Part shown: positions 54,941-63,488 of the stretch, piece by piece
Numbering within the stretch: position 1 is the stretch's first letter
Layout: the number at the start of each line of letters is the position of its first letter
Source of the DNA: Pseudoalteromonas haloplanktis ATCC 14393
Lineage (GTDB): Bacteria > Pseudomonadota > Gammaproteobacteria > Enterobacterales > Alteromonadaceae
DNA: 64,000 nt
Assembly: GCF_000238355.1 (NCBI RefSeq)
Contig: NZ_AHCA01000001.1
Location: 434,001 to 498,000, forward strand
Direction: 5' to 3'
Position numbers and translations under genes: made by a program
The notes under the pieces: model-generated
Database searches by the model: none
The model's input: only the letters and a program-made list of their open reading frames with translations
What the model was told of the DNA's origin: nothing

Positions 54941-56162
54941 CTTGATAACGCTTAAAAATCAGAGAAGTATTAATACCACCAAACGCAAAATTATTACTCA
55001 TTACATAATCAGTCTGAATTTCTCTACCTGAACCGGTAATATAATCCAACGGCGCACATTGACTGTCTATTTCAGTCAAATTAATAGTTGGTGCAAACCA
55101 GTTATCCTGCATCATGTTAATACTGGCCCATGCTTCAATTGCGCCACAAGCACCTAAAGTATGCCCTAAATAGCTTTTAAGCGAGCTGATTGGTTTTGCG
55201 CCTAATGCGTTAAAGGTAGCGTGGGATTCTGCAATATCACCACGATCAGTTGACGTGCCATGTGCATTAACATAACCGATTTTATCCGCTGATAAATTAG
55301 CATCTTGCAGTGCCATTTCAATGGCCACTTGCATCGTATCAGCAGTGGGTTGCGTAACATGTTGACCATCTGAGTTACAGCCAAACCCAACGACTTCTGC
55401 AAGGATTGTAGCGCCACGTGCCTTAGCATGTTCATATTCTTCGAGAATAAGGGTCCCAGCCCCTTCGCCAATAACTAAACCATCGCGATTTGCGTCAAAA
55501 GGTCGAGGAGTCAATTTAGGTGTTTGATTTTTAGTACTGGTTGCATACAAAGTATCAAATACAGCAGCTTCCGTTACACATAGCTCTTCAGCCCCCCCTG
55601 CAACCATGACTTTTTGACGGCCAAATTTAATCGCTTCATAGGCATAGCCAATACCTTGTGACCCCGATGTACATGCAGAGCTGGTAGTGATCACTCGACC
55701 TTTAATACCAAAAAAAACGCCTACATTTACCGGTGCAGTATGCGCCATCATTTGGATATAGCTGGTCGCTGTTACCCCCGCCATCGATCCTGTTTCCATC
55801 ATTTTTGCAAAGGCAATTAAAGGTTGTGTTGACCCTGTTGATGAGCCAAAGGACACCCCTGTAGAGCCATCGGTTAAACTTGGATCGTCTAATAAACCAG
55901 CCTGCTCCAGTGCCAGTTCAGTGGTGCGCGTTGACATAATAGCAACGCGTCCCATTGAGCGCACTTGTTTGCGTTTATAATGAGCTGGTTTAGTAAAATG
56001 GGTAATAGGTGCTGCAAGTCGCGTATTTAACTCAGGCAAAGAATCCCAGTCCGACATAACTTGCACAGCGTTTTCACCCCGTTGTAATGCTTCTTTAAAT
56101 ACGGGCCATTGATCTCCAAGCGCAGTAATTGCCGACATTCCCGTAACAACAACGCGCTTCAT
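54933..56162 (-). CDS. apeR: Aryl-polyene beta-ketoacyl-ACP synthase (second KS)
   Basis: FabF-type ketosynthase of 409 aa with the complete triad C164 (SSACTSGSQG), H301 (NAHGTST) and H334 (YLGHTLGACG). It corresponds in order to ApeR in the known ape clusters, the last gene after KS, dehydratase and ketoreductase. It condenses malonyl-ACP units on the growing aryl chain. Overlaps the ketoreductase by one nt and the MipA gene by 8 nt. Confidence 0.9.
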   Translation of the reverse strand: MKRVVVTGMSAITALGDQWPVFKEALQRGENAVQVMSDWDSLPELNTRLAAPITHFTKPAHYKRKQVRSMGRVAIMSTRTTELALEQAGLLDDPSLTDGSTGVSFGSSTGSTQPLIAFAKMMETGSMAGVTATSYIQMMAHTAPVNVGVFFGIKGRVITTSSACTSGSQGIGYAYEAIKFGRQKVMVAGGAEELCVTEAAVFDTLYATSTKNQTPKLTPRPFDANRDGLVIGEGAGTLILEEYEHAKARGATILAEVVGFGCNSDGQHVTQPTADTMQVAIEMALQDANLSADKIGYVNAHGTSTDRGDIAESHATFNALGAKPISSLKSYLGHTLGACGAIEAWASINMMQDNWFAPTINLTEIDSQCAPLDYITGSGREIQTDYVMSNNFAFGGINTSLIFKRYQGA

Positions 56163-56887
56163 TAAACCATACCACCATTAACAGAGATAACTTGGCGAGT
56201 AATATACGCCGCATCATCGCTAATCAAAAAAGCCACTGTGCCAGCGACTTCTTTCACAGCACCCATGCGTTTTAACGGGATCATCTTAAGCATTTCATCG
56301 ACAGGTAAATCATCCGTCATTTGCGTATCAATTAAGCCAGGAGCAACACAGTTAACAGTAATTTTACGCTTAGCAAGCTCAAGCGATAGCGCTTTTGTGG
56401 CACCAATAATACCTGCTTTTGCGGCACTGTAATTGACCTGACCACGATTACCAGCGATTCCAGACACTGAGGACATAGTAACAATGCGTCCGCCTTTACG
56501 CCCTTGTACCATTGGCATCACTGTTGGGTGCACAACGTTATAAAAGCCTTCAAGCCCAGTGCGAATGACACTGTCCCAATCTTCCCCTGACATCGCAGGA
56601 AAAGCCATATCATTGGTGATCCCAGCATTGCAAACCACACCGTAATACGCACCATGCTCAGCAATATCGGCTTCAATTTGTTGTTTCGCAGCCGCTCTAT
56701 CACACACATCAAATTGCAATAAACTGGCATGTTGCCCTAATGCGCTAATTTCATCACAAGTTTGTTGTGCGCTTTCTATCCCAGTACGACAATGCACCGC
56801 AATATCGTAGCCATCCTCGGCTAAGCGTAATGCGATTGCCTTACCTATTCCTCGGCTTGACCCTGTTACTAAAATTCGTTTTGTCAT
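56162..56887 (-). CDS. apeQ: Aryl-polyene 3-ketoacyl-ACP reductase
   Basis: FabG-like SDR of 241 aa. Cofactor loop TGSSRGIGKAIALRL at residue 8, NAG at 88-90, Ser140, Tyr153 and Lys157 in MSSVSGIAGNRGQVNYSAAKAG. It reduces the beta-keto group of each extension. Position between dehydratase and second KS equals that of ApeQ. ATGA overlap with the dehydratase gene. Confidence 0.92.
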   Translation of the reverse strand: MTKRILVTGSSRGIGKAIALRLAEDGYDIAVHCRTGIESAQQTCDEISALGQHASLLQFDVCDRAAAKQQIEADIAEHGAYYGVVCNAGITNDMAFPAMSGEDWDSVIRTGLEGFYNVVHPTVMPMVQGRKGGRIVTMSSVSGIAGNRGQVNYSAAKAGIIGATKALSLELAKRKITVNCVAPGLIDTQMTDDLPVDEMLKMIPLKRMGAVKEVAGTVAFLISDDAAYITRQVISVNGGMV

Positions 56888-57342
56888 TGTTGTTCTCTTA
56901 TAAATTGCAGTGGGTCATGGGGTTGAAACACATTGATTTTAGCGTCACATAATGCTGTGTTATTGTTTTTTATACAGCATTCAAACACACTTAACCCTGA
57001 ATCTTCTTGATATAGCTTCGCAACCATAACCTGTAATACTGAGCCAAGTTTAAAAACAGGGGTCTGCGTTTGGTATTTACGCGTACCAATTAAAAAGCCT
57101 ATTTTAACCGCCTCGCCTTGGTCTTTAGCCAAAGCGCCTGCATATGCAGCAATTGCTTGTGCCATATACTCAGTACCAATATAACTTGGTACACCTTGTA
57201 AATCATCTGAATAAAATGCACTGCTTGGTGAAATAGTCACTTCGCAAGTAGCGCTATTTTGTTCATAAGCGATGAGTTTATTGAGCAAAATCATAGGGGC
57301 ACTATGAGGTACTACTTGCTCAATATTATAGTTGTTCATCAA
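56884..57342 (-). CDS. apeP: Aryl-polyene hot-dog dehydratase
   Basis: A 152-aa hot-dog fold protein of the FabZ/FabA type: VPHSAPMILLNKLIAY with the catalytic His at about residue 13, and YIGTEYMAQAIAAYAGALA, the central helix of the fold. ApeP is known to pair with ApeI, a second hot-dog protein, which would be beyond the window. Overlaps the upstream KS by 17 nt and the ketoreductase by 4 nt. Two adjacent ATG codons are equally possible starts. Confidence 0.88.
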   Translation of the reverse strand: MMNNYNIEQVVPHSAPMILLNKLIAYEQNSATCEVTISPSSAFYSDDLQGVPSYIGTEYMAQAIAAYAGALAKDQGEAVKIGFLIGTRKYQTQTPVFKLGSVLQVMVAKLYQEDSGLSVFECCIKNNNTALCDAKINVFQPHDPLQFIREQQ

Positions 57343-58495
57343 TAAGTCCTAGTACTACACTGACATTATTACCGCCAAATGCAAACGAATTGGACAAGCA
57401 ATATTTTAGAGGTTTTATAAAAGGTGAAGTTAATAATGCAATTTCACCAAGAGAGGGGTCTTTGTCACCTGAATTAAACGGTAACGTAGCCAAACAATCA
57501 TTCTTAATTAAACTTAACCAACAAATCCCTGCTTCTATTGCCCCCGCCGCACCAAGGGTATGGCCGCTTAAATGCTTGCTTGAGCTAACTGGCGTATTGT
57601 TGCCAAATACACGATTAATTGCAAGTGACTCCATAGCATCATTTTGCTGTGTGGCCGTACCATGCGCGTTAATGTAATCGATCGCATCGGCAGTTATATT
57701 GGCATCACGTAAAGCCGCACACATCGCTTGCTCTGCACCACTGCCATCAGGTGCTGGTGCTGAAATATGATGTGCGTCGGAGCTTTCACCTCCCCCCAAA
57801 AACGCAACCGTTTGCCCTTGATTACGCTTTTTACTCATGACAAATAATGCCGCTCCTTCACCGATATTTATACCACTTCGAGTCAAAGAAAATGGTTGGC
57901 AAACAGCGTCACTAATTGATGACAGAGAATCAAAACCATTAACGGTCAACTGGCATAAACTGTCTACACCACCGCATATAACCACATCAGCAAGATCAGC
58001 TAATAGTAATGCCCGTGCGCTGATCATCGCTTTTGAGCTTGAGCTACATGCCGTTGAAATACTGTAACAAGGGCCACCTGCATGCAACTGCTTGGCAATA
58101 TAGTGTGCCGGAGCGACCAGTGCTTGATCGCTATAACTGTAGTGCAGCGGCCATTGACCCGTTTGTTTAAACTGCTTACGAGAGCGTTCACCTTCATGAA
58201 TCGATGCCGTACTGGTTCCTACCACTACAGCAATACGCTGCTCAGCAACTTTAAACTGCTCAAGTGTTGGCTTTATTTGCGCAAGTGCATCATCAATCAA
58301 AGCATATGTACGTAACATCGCTGATAAAGGCAGTGTTTTAACCATGCCAACATACGTTGATCGACCTGCAAATGCTAATTCATCCGTGGCTGTTAATGTA
58401 TTGCTGTGTTGAGAATTTATACTATCGATGGTCTGCTGATGCCCTGTCCCCAAAGCACTCACAATCCCTAAATCATTTAACCAAACCGGCATCAC
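57326..58495 (-). CDS. apeO: Aryl-polyene beta-ketoacyl-ACP synthase (first KS)
   Basis: A 389-aa ketosynthase with Cys150 (ISTACSSSSKA), His278 (NAHGTATQ) and His312 (SGHTLGAAGA); the triad is complete, so it is a catalytic KS and not a chain-length factor. The order KS-DH-KR-KS fits ApeO-P-Q-R. Its partner chain-length factor (ApeC type) is not in the window. Starts within an ATGA overlap with the DUF3261 lipoprotein gene. Confidence 0.88.
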   Translation of the reverse strand: MMPVWLNDLGIVSALGTGHQQTIDSINSQHSNTLTATDELAFAGRSTYVGMVKTLPLSAMLRTYALIDDALAQIKPTLEQFKVAEQRIAVVVGTSTASIHEGERSRKQFKQTGQWPLHYSYSDQALVAPAHYIAKQLHAGGPCYSISTACSSSSKAMISARALLLADLADVVICGGVDSLCQLTVNGFDSLSSISDAVCQPFSLTRSGINIGEGAALFVMSKKRNQGQTVAFLGGGESSDAHHISAPAPDGSGAEQAMCAALRDANITADAIDYINAHGTATQQNDAMESLAINRVFGNNTPVSSSKHLSGHTLGAAGAIEAGICWLSLIKNDCLATLPFNSGDKDPSLGEIALLTSPFIKPLKYCLSNSFAFGGNNVSVVLGLIDEQL

Positions 58496-59046
58496 TGCTC
58501 AACCCTTTGAAATTGTATTTTATAATCATGCTGAAAATTAATAAGTTGGGTTACAGGCCCCGAAAAATTAATAGTGATCAATAGTTGTTCATCATTGCTA
58601 ATACGTCGCTCATCTTTACGTTCATCCATCACTGCCCCCCGAAGCCGTTTATTTATCTCATCAGCAGGCCAGTGCACTAGCATAATGTCAGCTAAGATAA
58701 AACGCGGATCAACCCCCGCTATAGGCAACATTTTAGTCGTTTTTATGGGCGCACCAAATGGCTTCTCTAAAATGAAAATAGGCATTCCTTGTGCCGTCAT
58801 GACCACTAAATTTATACCTTGTTGATCATCAATACTTAACTGCGCAAGCAAAGTATGCTGCTGCTGTTGATGTGATACGTGTAAAACTTGCTGCCAATTA
58901 TCGATAACTAACTGCTTAGGTGGATCAGCTAATTCAAGTGAGGCATTATCAGCAATCTCAACCTCATTCTGTGGTGCAAACTGTGTAGTACACGCAGTTA
59001 AAAGCATAACAATAACGAATGCTGTGATGCGTATTACGACTGGCAT
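58492..59046 (-). CDS. DUF3261 lipoprotein
   Basis: A 184-aa lipoprotein: the signal peptide MPVVIRITAFVIVMLLTAC ends in the lipobox LTAC. The mature part has QVLHVSHQQQQHTLLAQLSI, VMTAQGMPIFIL and VDPRFILADIMLVHWPADEINKRL, the DUF3261 features. I use the ATG at 59046, after GGTGG; a longer frame starts inside the FAD gene. DUF3261 is a constant member of aryl-polyene clusters, with a proposed part in moving the lipid across the envelope. Confidence 0.87.
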   Translation of the reverse strand: MPVVIRITAFVIVMLLTACTTQFAPQNEVEIADNASLELADPPKQLVIDNWQQVLHVSHQQQQHTLLAQLSIDDQQGINLVVMTAQGMPIFILEKPFGAPIKTTKMLPIAGVDPRFILADIMLVHWPADEINKRLRGAVMDERKDERRISNDEQLLITINFSGPVTQLINFQHDYKIQFQRVEQ

Positions 59047-60278
59047 AAAGCCACCAACGTTGTCAGCCTGCGTTCGCTTTGCTTCACAAAGGGGTTTTCG
59101 GTATCCCATGCATAACCAGCTAAGATTGCACTGATCATTTCTCTTACCTGATGATTTTGCTCTGTATAAAAAATGACATCCTGAAAACGTCCGTCATACC
59201 AAGCGCTCACATAAGTTCTAAAACAATCCACTCCAGACTGCAACGGTTTACTGTAATCCGCCACAAAATCAACCTCTTCACCACGTAAATGACTATCCAC
59301 TAACGGGGCAATCAAAGAAGCTGATTTAAGCGCAATAGTTACACCTGAAGAAAATACAGGATCTAAAAATTCCCCTGCATTACCTAATAAAGCGAAATTA
59401 TTGCCCACTAAAGATTTTACATTGGCTGAGTAACCGCTAATACTGCGCGCGGCACCGATCGCTTCTCGTTTATTAAGTAATTGCGCTAAAAATGGATCTT
59501 GCTCAATAAAATCATTTAAACATGAAAGTGGCTCAACATCTTTGGCAAACCGAGTCGGCTCTGCTACAACACCGATGCTAGCAGTGCCATCACTAAAAGG
59601 GATCAACCAATACCAAACATCTTTATGAATTGGGTGCACATTGATTAAAATTTTATTGCGATCGAAACTATCATCCACAATACCATCTTTAAAATGACTA
59701 AAAAAAGCGCTGCGTACAGGAAAATTTGACGGCTGTTCAAGATCTAATAAACGCGGCAGTACACGCCCAAAACCACTGGCGTCTAACACAAATCGCGCTG
59801 TAACTTTGTAATTGTTTTGTTGCTGATCTTTTACTTCTAATTGAGCGCCCTCTGCCAAGTTGTGATAGGCGACAACGGTATGTTGATAACGGATCTCAGC
59901 ACCTTGTTGAGCAGCACCATCGGCAAGGCATTTGTCAAAATCGGCACGTTTAACTTGGTAAGTAGTCCCTGGGCCTTGGCTAAACTTTTCAGTAAAATCA
60001 ATACTTGCATGCTCACCACTGCGTTGAAACGCAGCCCCATTCTTAAATTGAAAACCCAGTGCTGCGGCATTGGAATGCAGAAGCTCAAGTAAGCCTGCTT
60101 GCTCCAAATACTCCATACACTGCGGTAACAAACTTTCACCAATTGAAAAACGAGGAAACAACTGCTGCTCAAGCACTAATACTTGCCACCCGCGTTTTAC
60201 TAATAAACTGGCTGCCACCGCGCCAGATGGCCCGGCACCAATAATCACCACGTCGTAATGTTGATTTTCCGTATTCAC
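59034..60278 (-). CDS. FAD-dependent oxidoreductase of the aryl-polyene cluster
   Basis: A 414-aa flavoprotein. VIIGAGPSGAVAASLLVKRG at residue 10, EQQLFPRFSIGESLLP near 35 (an element shared with tryptophan halogenases and geranylgeranyl reductases) and LLGNAGEFLDPVFSSGV near 285 mark the tryptophan-halogenase-like monooxygenase group. WYWLIPFSDG replaces the halogenase GWxWxIP pattern, so a halogenase is unlikely but not excluded. Such a gene is common in these clusters; its step is not settled. Overlaps DUF3261 by 13 nt. Confidence 0.85.
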   Translation of the reverse strand: MNTENQHYDVVIIGAGPSGAVAASLLVKRGWQVLVLEQQLFPRFSIGESLLPQCMEYLEQAGLLELLHSNAAALGFQFKNGAAFQRSGEHASIDFTEKFSQGPGTTYQVKRADFDKCLADGAAQQGAEIRYQHTVVAYHNLAEGAQLEVKDQQQNNYKVTARFVLDASGFGRVLPRLLDLEQPSNFPVRSAFFSHFKDGIVDDSFDRNKILINVHPIHKDVWYWLIPFSDGTASIGVVAEPTRFAKDVEPLSCLNDFIEQDPFLAQLLNKREAIGAARSISGYSANVKSLVGNNFALLGNAGEFLDPVFSSGVTIALKSASLIAPLVDSHLRGEEVDFVADYSKPLQSGVDCFRTYVSAWYDGRFQDVIFYTEQNHQVREMISAILAGYAWDTENPFVKQSERRLTTLVALCQS

Positions 60279-62513
60279 CTATTTTTCCTTTCTTTTAGGC
60301 ATTGCCAATGTCAACGGCGCCAAAATAAATATAGCGATTAAGCCGATCATAATTGTTAAACCAAAGCTATAGATTGCAGGCGTGATTGACATCGCTAACA
60401 TTCCAAAGACCCACATGGATGAAACCGCTGATAAACTGATCGCTATAATATTTTCTCTACTCAATTGATTTACTTGATAAAAAATAAGGTAATCAATAGA
60501 TAGCGCCATTACCAACAAACTACCAAGCAAATTAAAAATTGATAAACTACCTTGCAGCACACTGCATAACGATAAAATAATCGCGATAGTAACAGCAAGT
60601 ACTGCCATTTGTTTAAACGCGCACACCACCCCAAATCGCCATGCAAACAAAAAACCAGCCAACAAGATAGCGCAACCTAGGGTAATAAGCAGTGAGTGAC
60701 TATAGTGTGCCAGCCCCTCACTCAGCAACGCCACTTTATTGTAAACCAGCAAGTGCGGATCGGCGGATGCAGACTCTGCTAAAACACGCGTGGGCACATC
60801 AGTGACCATAAACCAACTGGCCACAAATTCGTCGCTTATCATTACTTGTTGCTCGATGAAAGGTGCTAAAGGCGATGTGAGTAGAGAATCGAGCGTTAAC
60901 ACCTTTGTAGAGACAATAATTGGCTGCCCGGTCATATTTTCTACTTCGGTGAAGAAACCTTGTTGCTGTTTTTCTTTCACGAGCGCACTATTTCGCATTT
61001 GCATCGCTGCACTTGGCAATAAATCGCTAAGCACATTAACTGTTGCATCGGGGTATTGTAAGCTAAGCGTAGTTTTAAAGCTGGCTAATTGCTTAAGCAA
61101 TGCTTGTTCATCATCTGCAAACATGATCATGATTTGGCCATTACCTCGCCCTAATAATGATAAATGAAATGCTTCATTTTCAATCAACGTCTGGGGGCTT
61201 GCATTTAACAAGCGAACATCATTATTAAAGCTGACGGGGGTATGTAAATAACAGAGTGCGATCAACAATACGCTAGCGAGTAATACATAGCGGCGCAGTT
61301 TTAGCCAACACAGTAAGATTTTTTTGAGTTTATTGGCAATATTAATTATTGGCGCTGCAATGATAAGCTGATGCTGCCACTGTTGCGTAATGAGTAAAGT
61401 GCATAACCATGCGCTAAACAACCCCGCAACCACAAATACACCAACTTGAGCCAGTAATAACATAGGCGAAAAATATAAACTGGCGTAGCCCAGTGAAGTT
61501 GTCAGCAAAGATAAAAGCAGCGCGACCTTTACCCCTCGGCTATAACCATTTGCCTGACCACTGGACAAGTCCAACATGCCATGAAAAGAATAATCAATGG
61601 CAATACCAATAAGCGTAACGGCAAAGACTAAGGTGAGAATATGTACTTCAGAGAATGCCATTAGTAATACCGTTGCACCACCTAAAATTGCGCTCAAAAC
61701 AGTCAATGAAGCAAGCCAAAGTGCAACACTTGAACGAAACACCCATATAATCATAGTGATCAAGGCCAGCAGGCTTAAAGTACCAAATAGAGTCATTTCA
61801 TATTTGGCTTGGCTGGCATTGGCACTGGTATGAAATACCGCCCCAGAATAACGTACAGTGGTTTGCTCAAAATCTACAGCTAATTGCGATAACTGTTGTT
61901 CAATGCTTGCAGTGAGCTGCTGTGCTTGTTCAATACCAAAGGCATTATCATTGATCTGTGCAAATAACAGATAGTATTTGGCGTCATTATGTAAGACTGT
62001 TAAACGGTTTTCTTCTAGATTAAAGGTTTGTAGAGTTTGCATTTGTTGGGCTAAAAAACTGCCCAAACTCAAACTCGTATCAAGATGGATAGTGGTACTG
62101 ACAAAAGGATCAGCAAGTTGGCTAAGCTTCTGATAATAAAAAGTATTAAATGCTTGTTGAGACTCAAGTGCGGCGCGATATTCTTGACTTAGTAAACGCC
62201 CAGCGTAAGGTGCATAAAATTGACTTAATACATCAATGCGTGGCACATTAAAACGCGCGGGTAGATCATTAGCAATCAGCCACTCGTTAAGCTTGTCATG
62301 CGCTTGTTTGGCATGTTTGCCAGTAATAGAAAACATGATTTGTTGTTTATTATCGGCAAAAAAGTGTGCTTCAACGTTGTCAATACGCGTATCAGACTGT
62401 GGCATTAAAGCTAAAATATCACTATCAATTTGCGGTTTTTGCAACACAATAACCACTGTTAATAAGAGTACCAGCGCCAACAACCAAGCGAATGCAATAA
62501 ACCTACGAGCCAC
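60279..62513 (-). CDS. MMPL/RND exporter of the aryl-polyene cluster
   Basis: A 744-aa transporter with the RND half-repeat twice: helix near 8-22, periplasmic loop to about 235, six helices to about 425 (LVFAVTLIGIAIDYSFHGML), a second loop and six more helices (LLGSLLVMALSIDYLIFYQVN). The motifs GIAIDYS and ALSIDYL carry the MMPL membrane aspartates. It is thought to move the pigment-lipid out of the inner membrane. Directly follows the LolA-like gene (1 nt) and precedes the FAD gene with no gap. Confidence 0.92.
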   Translation of the reverse strand: MARRFIAFAWLLALVLLLTVVIVLQKPQIDSDILALMPQSDTRIDNVEAHFFADNKQQIMFSITGKHAKQAHDKLNEWLIANDLPARFNVPRIDVLSQFYAPYAGRLLSQEYRAALESQQAFNTFYYQKLSQLADPFVSTTIHLDTSLSLGSFLAQQMQTLQTFNLEENRLTVLHNDAKYYLLFAQINDNAFGIEQAQQLTASIEQQLSQLAVDFEQTTVRYSGAVFHTSANASQAKYEMTLFGTLSLLALITMIIWVFRSSVALWLASLTVLSAILGGATVLLMAFSEVHILTLVFAVTLIGIAIDYSFHGMLDLSSGQANGYSRGVKVALLLSLLTTSLGYASLYFSPMLLLAQVGVFVVAGLFSAWLCTLLITQQWQHQLIIAAPIINIANKLKKILLCWLKLRRYVLLASVLLIALCYLHTPVSFNNDVRLLNASPQTLIENEAFHLSLLGRGNGQIMIMFADDEQALLKQLASFKTTLSLQYPDATVNVLSDLLPSAAMQMRNSALVKEKQQQGFFTEVENMTGQPIIVSTKVLTLDSLLTSPLAPFIEQQVMISDEFVASWFMVTDVPTRVLAESASADPHLLVYNKVALLSEGLAHYSHSLLITLGCAILLAGFLFAWRFGVVCAFKQMAVLAVTIAIILSLCSVLQGSLSIFNLLGSLLVMALSIDYLIFYQVNQLSRENIIAISLSAVSSMWVFGMLAMSITPAIYSFGLTIMIGLIAIFILAPLTLAMPKRKEK

Positions 62514-62514
62514 C

Positions 62515-63063
62515 TTAATTTATGTCCGAAGCTTCAGCGGTTGTAGGCTTAACAGGCGCAGAATAGTTAAAACGTATTATTGTGTAGTTAGCATTGTGTT
62601 CATTTAGTCGCACCTGTTGTACATTCCCAGCCACAACACACAACTGAAAACTGACAAACAACTGGCTTAATAGCTGATCTTTTGGCAACAACAACGAACA
62701 GCCTTCTTGCGTATCAGCAGAGAACGTAAACTGTGGCTTTAGCGCGTCTAAATCATGGCTGATTATTGCCTGTAATAAACTCACAAAAGGAGCCGCCCCC
62801 GGTTGTAGCACCACTTCACCTTGCGCATTCTCCAGATAAACTTGGCCATTTTTAATCAATAATGTATTCGTTACTGGTTTTGTCACCTGCCATTTCAGTT
62901 GCTCTGCATCTAATAGAAACACACCACTGGAAATAAAAGGCTTAGTGAAACCAGCAAAGTATTTTTCTTGGCTAAATTCCCCGGCTCTATTGGGCGGCTG
63001 TTCAGCTGCTGAAATCACTGTTGTTAATAAACAACTTAGGCAAAATAAAACGAATCGTATCAT
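62515..63063 (-). CDS. LolA-like outer-membrane lipoprotein carrier protein
   Basis: A 182-aa periplasmic protein; signal peptide about 1-19 (VISAA). FSQEKYFAGFTKPFISSGVFLLDAEQLKWQVTKP is the LolA-like beta-sheet repeat. A pair of cysteines (CSLL, QLCVVAG) may form a disulfide. LolA-like carriers are regular members of aryl-polyene clusters and are believed to hand the hydrophobic product across the periplasm. One-nt overlap with the thioesterase gene. Confidence 0.85.
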   Translation of the reverse strand: MIRFVLFCLSCLLTTVISAAEQPPNRAGEFSQEKYFAGFTKPFISSGVFLLDAEQLKWQVTKPVTNTLLIKNGQVYLENAQGEVVLQPGAAPFVSLLQAIISHDLDALKPQFTFSADTQEGCSLLLPKDQLLSQLFVSFQLCVVAGNVQQVRLNEHNANYTIIRFNYSAPVKPTTAEASDIN

Positions 63064-63488
63064 CAGATGACCTTATGCAGTTTTTCACTTATAACTGCTG
63101 GAGATACATATTGTAGCTCATGTGTTTGCACGTCAACAGCCACCTGAACAGTGGTTGCTTTAGTGAGTTTTTGCGCCGTTTGACTATCGGTAATTACATA
63201 ATCGATACGTAAACGCGTTTCATATTCTTTTAAATAAGCATCAACACGTATTTTCTGCGCGAACGTCGCAGAGCTGACATATTTGATCCGCATATCAACA
63301 ATTGGCCACGCATAACCTGACTCTTTCATTTGGATATAGTCATAATCAAATAAACGCAGTAGCTCACAGCGAGCAACTTCAAGGTAGCGGGCATAGTTAC
63401 CATGCCACACCACATTCATTGGATCGCAGTCATGAAAAGGAATGTCAATTTCAACGTGCGCACTAAGCAGCGCCCCTTTACTATTCAT
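63063..63488 (-). CDS. 4HBT-type acyl thioesterase
   Basis: A 141-aa hot-dog thioesterase of the YbgC/4HBT class: VEIDIPFHDCDPMNVVWHGNYARYLEVARCELL includes the catalytic Asp. It could release or edit acyl-ACP in the aryl-polyene pathway. I use ATG 63488, which has GGAG five bases upstream and overlaps the ammonia-lyase stop by 8 nt; a longer frame from 63539 lies inside that gene. Confidence 0.9.
   Translation of the reverse strand: MNSKGALLSAHVEIDIPFHDCDPMNVVWHGNYARYLEVARCELLRLFDYDYIQMKESGYAWPIVDMRIKYVSSATFAQKIRVDAYLKEYETRLRIDYVITDSQTAQKLTKATTVQVAVDVQTHELQYVSPAVISEKLHKVI

Noticed and set aside
59034-60278. Tryptophan halogenase giving a halogenated pigment
   Set aside because: The halogenase signature GWxWxIP is replaced by WYWLIP in a different setting and the catalytic Lys region could not be recognised; it is left as an FAD oxidoreductase.
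60790-61167. Plus-strand frame of 125 codons opposite the MMPL gene
   Set aside because: Antisense of the second periplasmic loop; no ribosome site or motif.
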